In this document: positions 10,633 to 21,333 of the stretch, piece after piece
Position numbering within the stretch: position 1 is the first letter of the stretch
How the letters are laid out: every line of letters begins with the position of its first letter
Assembly: GCA_022592445.1 (NCBI GenBank)
Contig: JABYQR010000377.1
Location: 1 to 41,838 of the forward strand
Source of the DNA: Cytidiella melzeri
Lineage: Eukaryota; Basidiomycota; Agaricomycetes; Polyporales; Irpicaceae
Direction: 5' to 3'
Length of the DNA: 41,838 nucleotides
Made by a program: the position numbers and the translations under genes
The notes under the pieces: generated by a model
Database searches by the model: none
Told to the model about the DNA's origin: nothing
What the model saw: only the letters and a program-made list of their open reading frames with translations

Positions 10633-10835
10633 TGCTGCTTGGCTCAAAGCGAGGAACGAGCGGCCGAGGTAAGCAAGTGCTTACTAAGCAAGCGGCTAGA
10701 TGCGTGATGAGGCGAAACACCCTCGAGTTATCTCTTTTGAGTTCACGTTTGCCACCATCACACATCCACCCTCTCTCACTCGTCCCTCGGAAAATTCTCG
10801 CAACCTCTTCTACCTCAAGCCTTTTTATCCTTACC

Positions 10836-11675
10836 ATGGTTGAAATTATGCCAGTTGGTGTCAGTGGGAACAACGTGGACAGTTTCAGACACGGGATTTC
10901 CGCTGCAGAATTAGAGGTAAGGATGGCACACAACGAGGATAGGGCGATGAGGCATTTGAGGGGAGATGGGGATGTGTCGGAAGACGAGGACCTCGGTGGC
11001 AACATATCCTCTCACCCTCCCTTGAGGAATTCAAGCGCTCCGCCGCGTTCTCCGCCTGCAGGAAGTCTAGGAACCCCTCCTTGGATTTCATCCAAGAGGT
11101 TGTTCCTGGATTTCTTAGGAGAAATGAGTCCAGGATCTATCCAGAGGGCTGTCGCTTTGATGAAGAAGAAACTAGACTCACCGGATCAGGCACATATAGT
11201 CAGGCCCATCCCCTCCAAAACCAGCCTGTTGAGAGCCCCTGTCAGCTCTGGACCGCACGGGGCCCCTCTGATAGCTTCAACGTCAATTACCCGCGCCCCG
11301 TTACCGGTATGCAATGTTGCCAACAATGTGGACCTCTTCAGCATCGTGGCGAAGCCCCCGGAATCCTTCATCGCGCTTATCAGGCATAAGCACAACCTCC
11401 CCTTGTCCATGTGCACGAATAGAGTCATGCGCCAGATAAGGAGCGAAGGGCCTAAATTCACGAAGGTCCATAACACAGAGGGGGTGAGTAGTTACATCAT
11501 TGATGTTTCTAAATACCCCAGCAAGGACAACTGGTGGCAGGCTTGGAAGAACTTCGCCAATTTCCTCGACAAAGCTTATTCCGCAAAGGTTCGGGACCTC
11601 TTTACGGCCCATTTCGACTCTCTGGGCGAGCACGTGGAGATGGAGGTTTTTTTTCAAAACCATCATAAGTTTTGA
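10836..11675 (+). CDS. DIRS-like element, gag-like ORF (N-terminal part)
   Basis: The start ATG at 10836 sits in ACCATGG, a good fungal context. The protein begins MVEIMPVGVSGNNVDSFRHG, has an acidic then Ser/Pro-rich stretch, and then a conserved-looking segment DNWWQAWKNFANFLDKAY followed by HFDSLGEHVEMEVFF. That segment resembles the gag-like region found before RT in fungal DIRS-type elements. The frame ends at TGA 11673-11675, but homologous-looking sequence (FDREVRESFFGG, then the zinc knuckle) continues in the next frame. The switch is at a run of eight T at 11647-11654. Either this copy has one extra T or the two ORFs are joined by slippage. Confidence 0.7.
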   Translation: MVEIMPVGVSGNNVDSFRHGISAAELEVRMAHNEDRAMRHLRGDGDVSEDEDLGGNISSHPPLRNSSAPPRSPPAGSLGTPPWISSKRLFLDFLGEMSPGSIQRAVALMKKKLDSPDQAHIVRPIPSKTSLLRAPVSSGPHGAPLIASTSITRAPLPVCNVANNVDLFSIVAKPPESFIALIRHKHNLPLSMCTNRVMRQIRSEGPKFTKVHNTEGVSSYIIDVSKYPSKDNWWQAWKNFANFLDKAYSAKVRDLFTAHFDSLGEHVEMEVFFQNHHKF

Positions 11676-14230
11676 TCGTGAGGTTCGGGAATCCTTCTTT
11701 GGCGGATCCTGGTCGACATTTGGAGTGGGAAGCCAAAGTTATGAGCGTCGGTTCTACAACGTTGACAGGGCGATCACTAGAAGGAAAGCGGACACTGACG
11801 AGAGAGGGAGAGCTTTCCATCCGTACAACAGGGGAGATCCCTCCGGACGACCCAGCGCTCGTGAAGACAGGTTTGGCAACCGCAAAAAGGGTCTGACTGG
11901 CAATCGTCGTGAGGCGTATGACCGCAGTGAGGGTCCGAGCAAAGGTGGTAAGCCCTTTCAGGGCGGCAGGCAATCTGGCGCCGGGTTGTTCTGCCTACGA
12001 TGCGGCCAAGGCGGAACTAACGGCCACCACGCGAAGGACTGCAGCGAGAAAACCCTCAAGAACAGCAAGGCCTGCTTTTTGCATTCGAACGAGGACGTCT
12101 CGTTAGCGTCAGGGACGGCTCTGACATCTGCTTGTTCTGGAACCTCTCTGAGTCTGGCGGGCAGCTTTCTGGCTGCAAGGGATTCCGCTGTCCAGGTCGA
12201 TCCTCTCACGTTTGCTCGCTCTGTGGTGCCACCAGTCATCACGCCGGTAGTAAGCGGTGCCTCTGAGCGGGAGCGAATCATCACCCCATATCGTGCAGGC
12301 TATTTCGCTTCAGAGCTCGCCAAGTTTGGTCTCCTGCACAAATATCAAGACCTCCCTAACAAACTCTGTCTGGGCTTCCCAATAGGGAATTTTTGCCCTC
12401 ACTCCGTTACCTTCGCTCCCCCCAACTCAAAGACAGGCATCGCTCATATGAGCTTTATCCAGGATTACGTGAACGAGCAGGTCTCGCTAGAACACATGTC
12501 CGGCCCATTCTTGCAATCGCAACTCGAATACATTTTCAATTCACCTTTCGTCTCTTCGCCGCTTTCAGTAGTCAAGAAGGCGGGTTCAAGCAAACTCCGG
12601 CTAATTCAAAACTGTTCTTTTAAGGACTTTGAGGGCGTGTCGGTTAACGACAACATTGACTCGGACAATTTCATGACAACTTGGGGGACCGCCGCTATAT
12701 TTGCGCAGATGGTAAGTTTTTAGTTCGCTCACATTCACCAAGAGACCAGTTTTCTTGCAAATGGGTTCTTATGCCCTTGTCTTTCTGAGCATCGACGCTC
12801 CCTTTCATACGCTGCCTCAATTCAAGACATAGCGTTAAGCATTCACTTATGCCCTCGTCTTTTGAGTGTTGACGCTCCCTTTTCATACGCTGCCTCAATT
12901 CGAGTTTTGCATAGCGTTAAGCCTTCGCCGCCTCAATTCGAGTGCATGTACTTCACTTCCTTTCGTCAGGCGCTCTCCGCTTGTATTTGTTGGCTCAAGA
13001 CGAGCCGGGATGTACCATTTACCTTTTTCTTCTGGTTCGCAGGTTGCCACTGCTCCACCAGGTGCCCAGGCAGCGTCCCTTGACATAGACTCCGCTTTCC
13101 ATAACATCCCAATCCTTCCAAGTCACAAACCGTATATTGTCATACAATGCGAACCGGGAAAATTCTACATGGACCACGTTTGCCCTTTTGGCATCTCCTC
13201 TGGCCCAGGAGTGCAGGGTGAAGTCATGGACGCAGTCGTATATATTCTTCGTGCTCACTTCCAAGCTCCAAACGCAAAATGGGTCGACGATCTTTCACAG
13301 CTTCATTTCCCAATCTCCGGTTCTGGAGCGGACAGCTGGCGCTATGCGTTTGACGTTGAAGATATTCTCAGAGTCACTCAACCTCTAGGTGTGCCGTGGA
13401 AACTTGGGAAGTGCTGGGGTTTCGCGTTTCTGCAGGTCTACCTGGGTTTCCTCTGGGATCTCTTGAAGCGCACAGTCGCGTTGCCAGATGCCAAACGCCT
13501 CAAGTACCTGCTGAAGGTGAAAGAGTTTTGTAACCTGGCGCTGGAGCGGCGGAGAGTATCCCTCAAGCTAATCTTGTCTCTCAATGGCACCCTCTCGCAT
13601 ATCGCTTTTGTTTTCCCGCAAGGTCGCGCCTTTCTCTCAAACCTTTGCAACTTCATTGCTTCTTTCCGTAATGATTTTGAACTACGGTAGGTCCCGCACT
13701 CTGTTGAGACGGACATGGATTGGTGGAGAAATATTCTTACCTTGACGGGTATTGCGCGTTCCCTTGTTCCGCAGGGAGACCTGCAAGACGTGGGCATCTG
13801 GGTTGATGCGTCTTCGAGTTGGGGTATTGGCATCATCATCGAGGGGAGATGGGCAGCCTGGAGGTTAACTCAAGAATGGAAGGCAAACAGTCGAGATATT
13901 GGGTGGGCAGAAATGATTGCGGCTGAGCTCGCGACGCTATCCCTCGAAGCTTTGGGTTTCTCCAATGCTGACATTTTAGTATGCAGTGATAACATCGGCG
14001 TGGTGGGCGCAGTCAATAGAGGCCGCAGCCAAAACTTTCAAGTAAATCTTTCAATTCGCCGGGTATTCGTCATTCTGGCGGCTCTAAAACTTCACCTCGT
14101 CCTTCGCTACGTTAACACCAAGGAGAACTTGGCCGACCCTGTATCTTGCGGTATCCTGGGTTTGGCCACACTTCGTCTTCCGCCTCTCGCTCTGCCTGAA
14201 GAGCTCACCCCCTTTCTCTCTCATGTCTAG
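11655..14230 (+). pseudogene. DIRS-like element, zinc knuckle + reverse transcriptase + RNase H
   Basis: Exon 1 runs to 12711, then an intron 12712-13042 (GTAAGT...CGCAG), then exon 2 to 14230. In order: zinc knuckle CLRCGQGG...HHAKDC (about 11988-12045); RT with KLRLIQNCSF; motif A LDIDSAFHNIP; motif B GISSGPGVQGEVMDA; motif C KWVDDL; and YLGFLWD. RNase H follows, with WVDASSSWGIGI, WAEMIAAEL, CSDNIGVVGA and NTKENLADPVS. RT catalytic aspartates and the RNase H D, E and D residues are present. One in-frame TAG at 13688-13690, in the linker between RT and RNase H, breaks it. This ORF ends eight bases inside the recombinase ORF. Confidence 0.85.
12771..12948 (+). repeat. Tandem duplication inside the RT intron
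   Basis: Two diverged copies of about 78-80 bases (12771-12848 and 12849-12928). Each contains GACGCTCCCTTT, ATACGCTGCCTCAATTC and CATAGCGTTAAGC. A third partial copy GCCTCAATTCGAGTGCATG follows. The intron is 331 nt, far longer than the 50-70 nt introns elsewhere here, largely because of this duplication. Confidence 0.75.
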
Positions 14231-15561
14231 TATGCCTCTAGTTACTGCGTGCGCAAGTGCGAACACGTCTACTTCTCAGAGGAAGGCCTCCCCTTCTCCG
14301 CAAACTCTGAGTCGTCGCAAACCAAGGAAGCCCTCGGCTGCTAATTATCTCAAACCCTCTGCTCTTCACCCTTCTGTTCTTGCTGCAGACTGCCTCAATT
14401 TTTGGACAACTCCTGATGCTATGAATTTCCGTCAAACCCTCGCTGCTGACATATCAGTCGACGCCTCCAAATCTCTGCTTGACCTCATGCTTGCCTCAAT
14501 TGAACCCAACACCCAGAAGAATTACGGCGCCGGCCTCTTGCGTTTCAATCAGTACTGTGACTGTCTGGGAATTGCTGAGTCGCGACGTATGCCAGCATCC
14601 AACGTTTTACTCTCTTGCTTCGTTGCCAAATGGGGTGGCATTGTATCTCGATCCACCATTGATACTTGGATTGCAGGCTTATCGTTCTGGCACTCGATTA
14701 ACAGCGCCCTGTGGCTCGGGGTGAAAATGTTAAAGATCACTTGCGTGGGCGCTCTGAAAGTCCAACCTTCCGTGAAGCCAAAACGACCTCTCGTTACACT
14801 TGAGCATATGAACGCTTTGTTTTTGCATCTAGACCTCTCAAATTCCCTTGACGCCGCAGTCTTTGCGGTTGCATGTTTTGCTTTTTGGGGTACAAGGCGG
14901 TACGAATATCCTGGCCTCACGGCTCCTTTTTCTGCACATTCCCTCCTGTACTAACTTCGTTTCAAGGCTAGGAGAACTTGTAATCCCTTCATCCCACGGC
15001 TTCGACAAGACTAAACATGTCTCTTGTTCCGCTTCATTGAAACTCAACTCTCTTCCGGATGGAAAATCGTATTACGCCCTCGCTCTGCCGTGGTCCAAAA
15101 CTACCAAACACAATGGCCTCGTGGTGACGGTCACCGAAAATGGCGAACCAACTTCCCCAATCCGCACCCTCACTCATCACCTCAAATGCAACTCGAAGGT
15201 TCCTCCCGACGCTCCCTTTTTCTCCTTTGTCTCCCTTTCAGAACGAGGATGGGAACCTATGACGCGCGAATGGTTCTTAGTGCGTTGTAATCAGGTGTGG
15301 ACGGGAGCCGGTTTAAGTGCGCTGACTGGGCACTGTTTCCGGATTGGATGGGCCACCAAGCTCCTGCTTCGTGGTACCCCTCCGGACATTGTTGCAATTC
15401 AGGGTGGTTGGAAATCACGGGTGTTCCTTGAGTATTGGCAGAAAATAGACTCTATTCTTCCTCTTTTTATTTCCAATTCATTTGATAAGTCTCGCCTTCA
15501 GCTGGCTCAGGACTCTATAGACAAATTCCGAAAATCGCGCTCCTTTGTACTGTCAGCTTAG
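14223..15561 (+). CDS. DIRS-like tyrosine recombinase (YR), one intron, intact frame
   Basis: Joins the circular cDNA of the element into the genome without a DDE integrase. Exons 14223-14899 and 14967-15561; the intron has GTACGA, a perfect TACTAAC branch point and a TTTCAAG acceptor. The splice restores WGTRRLGELVIPS, which carries the first catalytic arginine. The second box GHCFRIGW provides H and R, GGWKS follows at the next box, and EYW holds the nucleophile tyrosine. The N-terminal SAM-like arm-binding half is present (SIEPNTQKNYGAGLLRF). The product is about 420 residues with no stop, so this is the only apparently complete gene of the element. The ATG overlaps the end of the RT-RNase H ORF. 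Confidence 0.87.
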
Positions 15562-16194
15562 CAAACTCGCATCGCATAATCCGCATTTAATGATACACAT
15601 TTGCAATTTTTCTCTTTGAAACAAACAGTTCCCCCCCCTGATCGACGCATCACAAGAAATCAAGGCTGGCGCAAGCCTTTGGGGGTGAGTTGCCTCGTGT
15701 TGCGCACGACTGTTGTGGCTCACGCCTTTGGTGGTGAGTCGTGTTCGCAACGTCTCGTTTTCCACCTCACGCTCAGTCAGACTCGGGCACACACGAGCTG
15801 GCGCTTTGTCCTCCTCCTTTGGGCATTGACCCTTCCTCGCAGCATCCCACCACATTGTTATCGAGGAGGAGTTTGGACAACCACTCCCTTTTTAGGGAGC
15901 TTTCCCACGCCACAAAGCTTGAAACAAGCGCTCCCCAATGCGCACAAATCTTCCGGTATCCGGTGGTTTTCTAAGCCCAGAAAGACGCCTACAGGCTGCC
16001 GGAAGGTTTCGGAAAGTGTGCCGGTGGAGGGCCAAGCCCTCCCCCGACTAGGGCTAATACTCTTTAATTTAATTTAATTTTAATTCTAATAACCAATCAG
16101 GTGGTGCAAAATAGAAAGCATACACTACAACGTCCCCTTAACTTCCTCTAATTTCCTTTGTTACCCTCTAGCTTAGCCGCTAAGCACTTAGGAA
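15562..16194 (+). other. 3' non-coding region of the DIRS-like element with hairpin and right terminal repeat
   Basis: No gene seen. It holds a stem of TTGCGCACGACT (15700-15711) with AGTCGTGTTCGCAA (15737-15750), and two direct copies of GCCTTTGGKGGTGAGT about 50 bases apart (15674 and 15724). An AT-rich TTTAATTTAATTT run lies near 16061-16080, and the right inverted end is at 16174-16189. In DIRS elements this side carries the internal complementary region; the hairpin is a candidate but the match to both ends was not demonstrated. Confidence 0.55.
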
Positions 16195-17162
16195 GCCAAC
16201 AACGACACCAAGCCCGATCAGTATAAGGGCAAGCATAACCGCAACTTGGAACGGTTTTTGTCACAATGCAAGGCTTACTGGGTGACTGCCAGTATCACCG
16301 AGGAGAAAACCAAGGTTCTCACGGCAATTTACCAATTATCAGAGAAAGCTGCCCAATGGGCGATACCGGTCACAGATCACATGGCTGATAACAATGGTGA
16401 TTTACCGGCCAACCTCAATACCTGGGCCAAGTTCAAAGCTGAGCTCAAGAAGTACTTTGGTGATGCAACACCTGAAGATACCGCCATCCACGAGTTGGAG
16501 AAGCTCTGCGGAGTAGAGAAAAAGGAGAAGAACGTGCGTGACGTTGGAACATATGTCACAGACTTCCAATCCTACGTGGGTTGCATCTCCGGAATAAGCG
16601 ACAAGGACAAGGAGATCCACTTCATCGAAAGTCTCCCAGAGCACATCTATGGTAGATTGGCAACTGCTGAAGCCCTGCCAACGAACTATCAGGGGTGGAT
16701 TGACAGGTCTCTCAAGATGGCAGCCGCGTATGCCCGCATCCGGGAAACAACAGAGAGAAAAGTGACTCCTTTGTCAACTACGTCGAAGCCCACCACATCT
16801 CAGCCCCGGTTTACTTCGGTCCCTTGCACTCCCAACGGTCCGTTCCTATGGAGGTTGACGCCTCCAAAATGCAACAAGGTTGGCGGTGTTATAACTGCCA
16901 GAAACTTACCACGGATCCCAGTCACATTGCATGCATGTGCACTAAGCTTGCAGTTCCTCGTCCACCTCCTCGTGGACCATGTGTAGCAGCTACCAATGCA
17001 GAGGCCTCGACGTCTAAAGCCGAAGGAAAGAAACTGGAAGCAACAGGAGAGCCAATTCTGTCAGGGGTATCAGAAGTAACCCTTAATGCAATACTTGGAG
17101 AGCTGGAAAAGTTGAAGGCGGAAAATGCCGACCTCAAAAAGAGACTTGAGGAGGGTTTTTGA
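16195..17162 (+). pseudogene. C1 gag, 3' part
   Basis: Gag capsid-like region NRNLERFLSQCKAYWV, TWAKFKAELKKYFGD and VRDVGTYVTDFQSYV, typical of the retrotransposon gag family. A frameshift near 16830 moves the frame to PMEVDASKMQQGWRCYNC, a zinc knuckle whose later part is irregular (CYNC...HIACMC). The end is a short coiled coil, LGELEKLKAENADLKKRLEE. Its stop TGA (17160-17162) follows a -1 slippery heptamer, and pol opens in the -1 frame. Confidence 0.82.
17153..17159 (+). promoter_or_regulatory. Canonical -1 frameshift heptamer at the C1 gag/pol overlap
   Basis: Zero-frame codons GAG GGT TTT TGA contain G GGT TTT, an X XXY YYZ slippery heptamer directly before the gag stop. Slipping back one base continues into the pol frame (IRAMIQAAQA). 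This is the usual way such elements make a Gag-Pol fusion. Confidence 0.65.
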
Positions 17163-20100
17163 TACGGGCCATGATTCAAGCTGCGCAAGCACGCGCCCCA
17201 GGTTTACCATGTACTAATAGATTTCCCATACTCGCATCTGATGTACTAGAGACTGGTTCTGAATCTGAACATTTTCATGTACCTATCACAGTCTCAGGAG
17301 TGCGGAGATCTAACGAAGTTGCAGCTATGATTGATAGTGAAGCCTTGACACTATTCATTCATAAACAGTTTGTTTGAGAGCATCATATTAGGACCTGGAA
17401 GTTTAAAGTTGCGGAACAACTTCCGTACATGCCGGTAGATACAAAGGAGGCCAAGGAAGACCTCGAGGCAACCACGGAAGGTTCAGGAAGTTTTGATGTA
17501 GGCAAATCGCCAAAGTTACAGGCGCAGGCCACTACTCAGCTTGGTGGAAAAGGAACTCCCCGACACATTCTACGAACACGCCCTACACCAATGGTAAAAG
17601 AAGGCAAACGGTTGTTCACTCTAGCAGGGTAAACGTACTCTGGTGAGCTAGTGGAGGTTGAGAACCAGGTGAAACCGGTGAAAACCTTTGAGGAGATGGT
17701 GCCTGAGCAATATCGACAACATGCTCACATTTTCTCCTAGACGGAATCTCAACGGCTTCCAGAACACAAGTTGTATGACCATGCAATTGAGTTGATTCTG
17801 GAAGCAAAAGGATTCCATGCAAAGGTTTACCCGCTGTCCCACCCCAAGCAAGGAGAGCTTGACAAGTTTATCCGAGAGAACCTAGAAAAAGGGTACATTT
17901 GACCGTCAAAGTCCCCAATGGCATCACCCTTCTTCTTTGTCAAGAAAAAGGATGGAAAGTTACGCCCAGTGCAGGATTACCGGAAGTTAAACGGAGTCAC
18001 AATCAAAAACAGATATCCATTGCCGTTGATCTCCAAACTCATGGATAGACTGCGAGGCACTAGGCTCTTTACCAAACTAGATGTCAGATGGGGATATAAC
18101 AATGTCCGTATCAAAGAAGGTGATGAACACAAGGCAGCGTTTGTAACCAATCGTGGACTCTTCAAACCAACTGCCGTGTTCTTTGGACTCACAAAGTCTC
18201 TGGCTACGTTCCAGAATATGATGAATAATATTTTTCCTGACCTCATTGCCGAAGGCAAAGTCCCGGTTTACTTGGACAATATCCTTATCTATTCCAAGGA
18301 GATATCCGAGCACCACGAGGTGGTACATGAAGTTCTGAGATGGCTCAGGCAACATGACCTATTCTTGAAGCCTGAGAAATGCGAGTTTGAGAGATCAGAG
18401 ACGGGATACCTTGGGGTCATCATTGGTCATAATCAGTTACACATGGACCCTGTCAAAGTAAAGGCAGTGGCTGAATGGCCTGTACCACAGAACGTCTCCG
18501 AAATCCACCGATTCCGTGGATTTGCAAATTTCTACCGGAGGTTCATCAAAGACTTCGGGAAGATATGTAAGCCCCTAGACCGTCTCACGGGCAAGGTTCC
18601 TTGGAAATGGTCCTGAAGAGCAGTCAGTGTTTGATGAACTCCGCCGACAATTTGTGGAAGCGCCAGTGTTGGCAATGTGATAGACCCACACATTTGGAAA
18701 CGGATGCATCCAGATATGCAATGGGAGGGGTTCTGGAGCAACAAGCTGAAGACGGCACGTGGCATCCAGTAGCCTATCGGTCTGAAGGCATGACTGAGAC
18801 CAAACAAAACTATGAGATCTACGACCGAGAACTTATGGCAATTGTACAAGCCCTTGAAGACTGGTGTCATTATTTAGAAGGGCTACCAGAGAAATTCCCT
18901 ATTTCCTCTGACCACAAGAATCTCGAGTATTGGGAGACAGCTCGCAACTTGACACATCATCAAGCGCGTTGGTCATTGTTCCTCTCACGCTTCAACTTCG
19001 AGATCATTCCGAAGCCCGGAAAGTCAATGGGAAAGTCAGGTTCTATGTCCAGGCTAGGCCAACATGAGGTCAAGGACAAAGAAGATAGTTTGTCACGAGT
19101 AGTCTTAGGACCAGAAGTCTTCCGAGCTGCTGCTTCTCAACGTGGGCAAGCTAGCGTACAACCAGACAGAGACCTGTTGAAATGTATCCGTGAATGTTCT
19201 CTTCAAGAGACTGAGGTGGCAGAAGCACTTGCTAAAGTCAAGAAACTCGGACCTCGTCTTCTTAGCCGGGGACTCGAAGAGTGGAACGTGGAGAATGGAC
19301 TGTTATTGTTCCGGGGAAAGGTTTATGTTCCTAAAGATGACAAAATCCGAAAGGAACTAGTTCGGAGACATCACGACTAACCCGCCACCGGACATTCGGG
19401 CAGGTACAAAACGCTGGAACTCTATCTCAGAACTACTGGTGGCCCAGAATGACACGCTTTGTCAATGACTATGTAGACACGTGTGACACCTGTCCAAGAA
19501 TCAAGACATACCCCGTTCCACCACGTGGTCCACTCAATCCGCTAGATCCGCCCAATGCTCCATGGGAAAGCGTCACCACGGACCTCATTGTCAAGCTACC
19601 GCCATGTAAAGGATACAATTCTATCACGGTTGCAGTTGATTGAACAACAGCGCAGATGCATTGCTATCCATCACGGGAAAGCATGAAAACTCCTGAACAC
19701 GTGCAGGATTACATTGCAAATGTGTTTTTACTCCATGGTGTACCTTGCCAGATGATCTCAGACCGCGAATTGGTGTTTGCGTCCAAGTTTCTCTGTGCTA
19801 TCTACAATGCACTCAGAGTAAAGTTGTCCATGTCCACTGCGTATCATCCTCAGACAGATGGTAAAACTGAATGTATGAACCAAGAGATAGAACAGTATCT
19901 CCGAGCATTCTGTGCTTTCAGACAGGATGACTGGGTAGATTGGTTACCAATTGCGGAGTTTGCACTTAATAGCCGAGTACACTCGTTCACTGGGAAGGCC
20001 CCCTTCGAACTGATCTATGGGTATCTACCGGAGTTCCAGGTGCCTTTGAATCCAGTGTCAAATGTTCCCGCAGCAGATGAACGTCTTTGAGCGCTACGAG

Positions 20101-21322
20101 AAGCGCAAGAAGACGCTAAAGCTGCGCTACAACCTACGGCAGAACACATGAAACATTTTTACAATCATGGAGTGGCAAAAGCTTCACAGTTTAAAGTTGG
20201 TGACAAAGTCTATGTAGAACGCAAAAAACATTGAAAAGAACAGCCGGTGGCAAAACTAGCATCAAAAAGAGATGGTCCCTATGAGATCTTAGAAAAGATT
20301 GGAAATTTGAATTATTGGGTTAAACTCGCCATTCGAGACAAGCACCACCCAGTGTTCCATGTGGATAGGTTGCGACCAGCCAAGACGGCAAGTTTGGTCC
20401 CTAACCAGGAATTTCCTGAACCGGAGCTGATTGTGGTCAACAAAGAAGAGGAATACGAGGTAGAACAAATTCTTGATTCAAGGATCTTTGGGCAAAAGAA
20501 GCAGTTTCAGTACCGTGTCAAGTGGAAAGGTGTAAGGACTAAGCGCCTCCCATCAGATCCGGATGCCACAAAGGTACGGAAGGAACAAGTTCCTCACCCT
20601 CGTATTCTGGGAGATCGGGTGGCATCCAATACCACCACCTCAACTTGACTCGCCTCACCTCGTGTACCGTCTCATAACAAATATCTTTCTTTGCTCGCGC
20701 TTGTATGCCACTCATCCTCGCACTCTCGCCACTCCCCTCTTGCACCAAGGCACTCGAAAACGCTCGTGTTTCTCATTCATACCGTTTATCTCTTTGTAAG
20801 TACATACTCGTGTTTCTTTAGTTTGTAAAAACCCCTACTCGTAGTTACCTCACCTCCTTCATATGCCACTAACTCTGGTAATTGTAGATTACCGCTTGTT
20901 GTATATAAGTAGTACGATGTAAGGGGAGAAAATCCCAAGAACTTCGAATCAACTATCATTCCTACTCACTCTGTTCAACTCTCGAAGACTCTTCTCGTGT
21001 TTCTCACCGCTTCCCGACAATAACCGCGCTTCCCAGCTCTATCTCGCCGAGAACGCACCAAGAACTCCCAAAAGGATACTCAGAATCAGAAAATTTCTGG
21101 AAACCAGTAACCAACGTCACTCAAGCCGATGAAGCTGTCAAAGATTTCCACAGACGACACCCAGGAGCTCCACGACCAATTGCTGCATCTCTATTTTTGG
21201 CAATGAATTTCTGACCAATTAACAAGAATTTTGAGACACTACCTTCAGAAACTCTACGACGCGTATCCTTGTGGGAAGACAGAAAAGACTCAACTCCTGC
21301 CTTCCGGAGAAAAGGCCTTTAG
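17160..21322 (+). pseudogene. C1 pol (PR-RT-RH-IN-chromodomain), degraded, split by solo LTR E
   Basis: Protease reads MIDSEALTLFIH where DSGA is expected (G to E). A deletion of about 340 bp relative to C2 removes the rest of protease and part of the linker. RT at 17918-18616 has KLRPVQDYRKLN and YLDNILIYS, the last catalytic D being N (18278-18280). RNase H has ETDAS and DREL. Integrase has the D residues and PQTDGKTE. The chromodomain starts EYEVEQILDSR and is interrupted at 20531 by solo LTR E. There are many stops, among them 17375, 17898, 19641, 20088 and 21212, and several frameshifts. It ends RRKGL with TAG at 21320-21322, overlapping the polypurine tract. Confidence 0.88.
20531..21070. 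repeat. Solo LTR E (540 bp) with AAAGG target duplication, inside the C1 chromodomain
   Basis: Begins TGTAAGGACTAAGC and ends CAAGAACTCCCA. It is flanked by AAAGG at 20526-20530 and 21071-21075. A TATATAAG-like box occurs near 20899. Removing it and one AAAGG restores KWKGYSESENFW in frame, compare KWKEYPESENSW in C2. No coding capacity is recognised and the parent family is unknown. Confidence 0.85.
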
Positions 21323-21330
21323 GAGGGGGG
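21321..21330 (+). promoter_or_regulatory. Polypurine tract of C1
   Basis: AGGAGGGGGG followed by TAA lies directly before the 3' LTR. The identical tract stands before the 3' LTRs of B2 and, in reverse, of C2. It primes plus-strand DNA synthesis in LTR elements. Confidence 0.8.
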
Positions 21331-21333
21331 TAA

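Larger units (their letters stand above)
10633..16194 (+). mobile_element. DIRS-order (tyrosine recombinase) retrotransposon inside C1 gag
   Basis: About 5.6 kb carrying a gag-like ORF with zinc knuckle, a reverse transcriptase with RNase H, and a tyrosine recombinase in place of a DDE integrase. Imperfect inverted ends contain AAGTGCTTA and AGCGGCTA on the left (10675-10698) and their complements on the right (16174-16189). Gag of C1 rejoins across it without an evident target duplication, as expected for a recombinase-type insertion. Exact ends are uncertain by about 10 bases. Inverted ends favour a DIRS-like over an Ngaro-like element. No methyltransferase domain was seen. Confidence 0.85.

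Noticed and set aside
16059..16085. AT-rich TTTAATTTAATTT microsatellite as a possible origin or promoter
   Set aside because: Simple repeat in the non-coding 3' part of the DIRS-like element; nothing supports a function.
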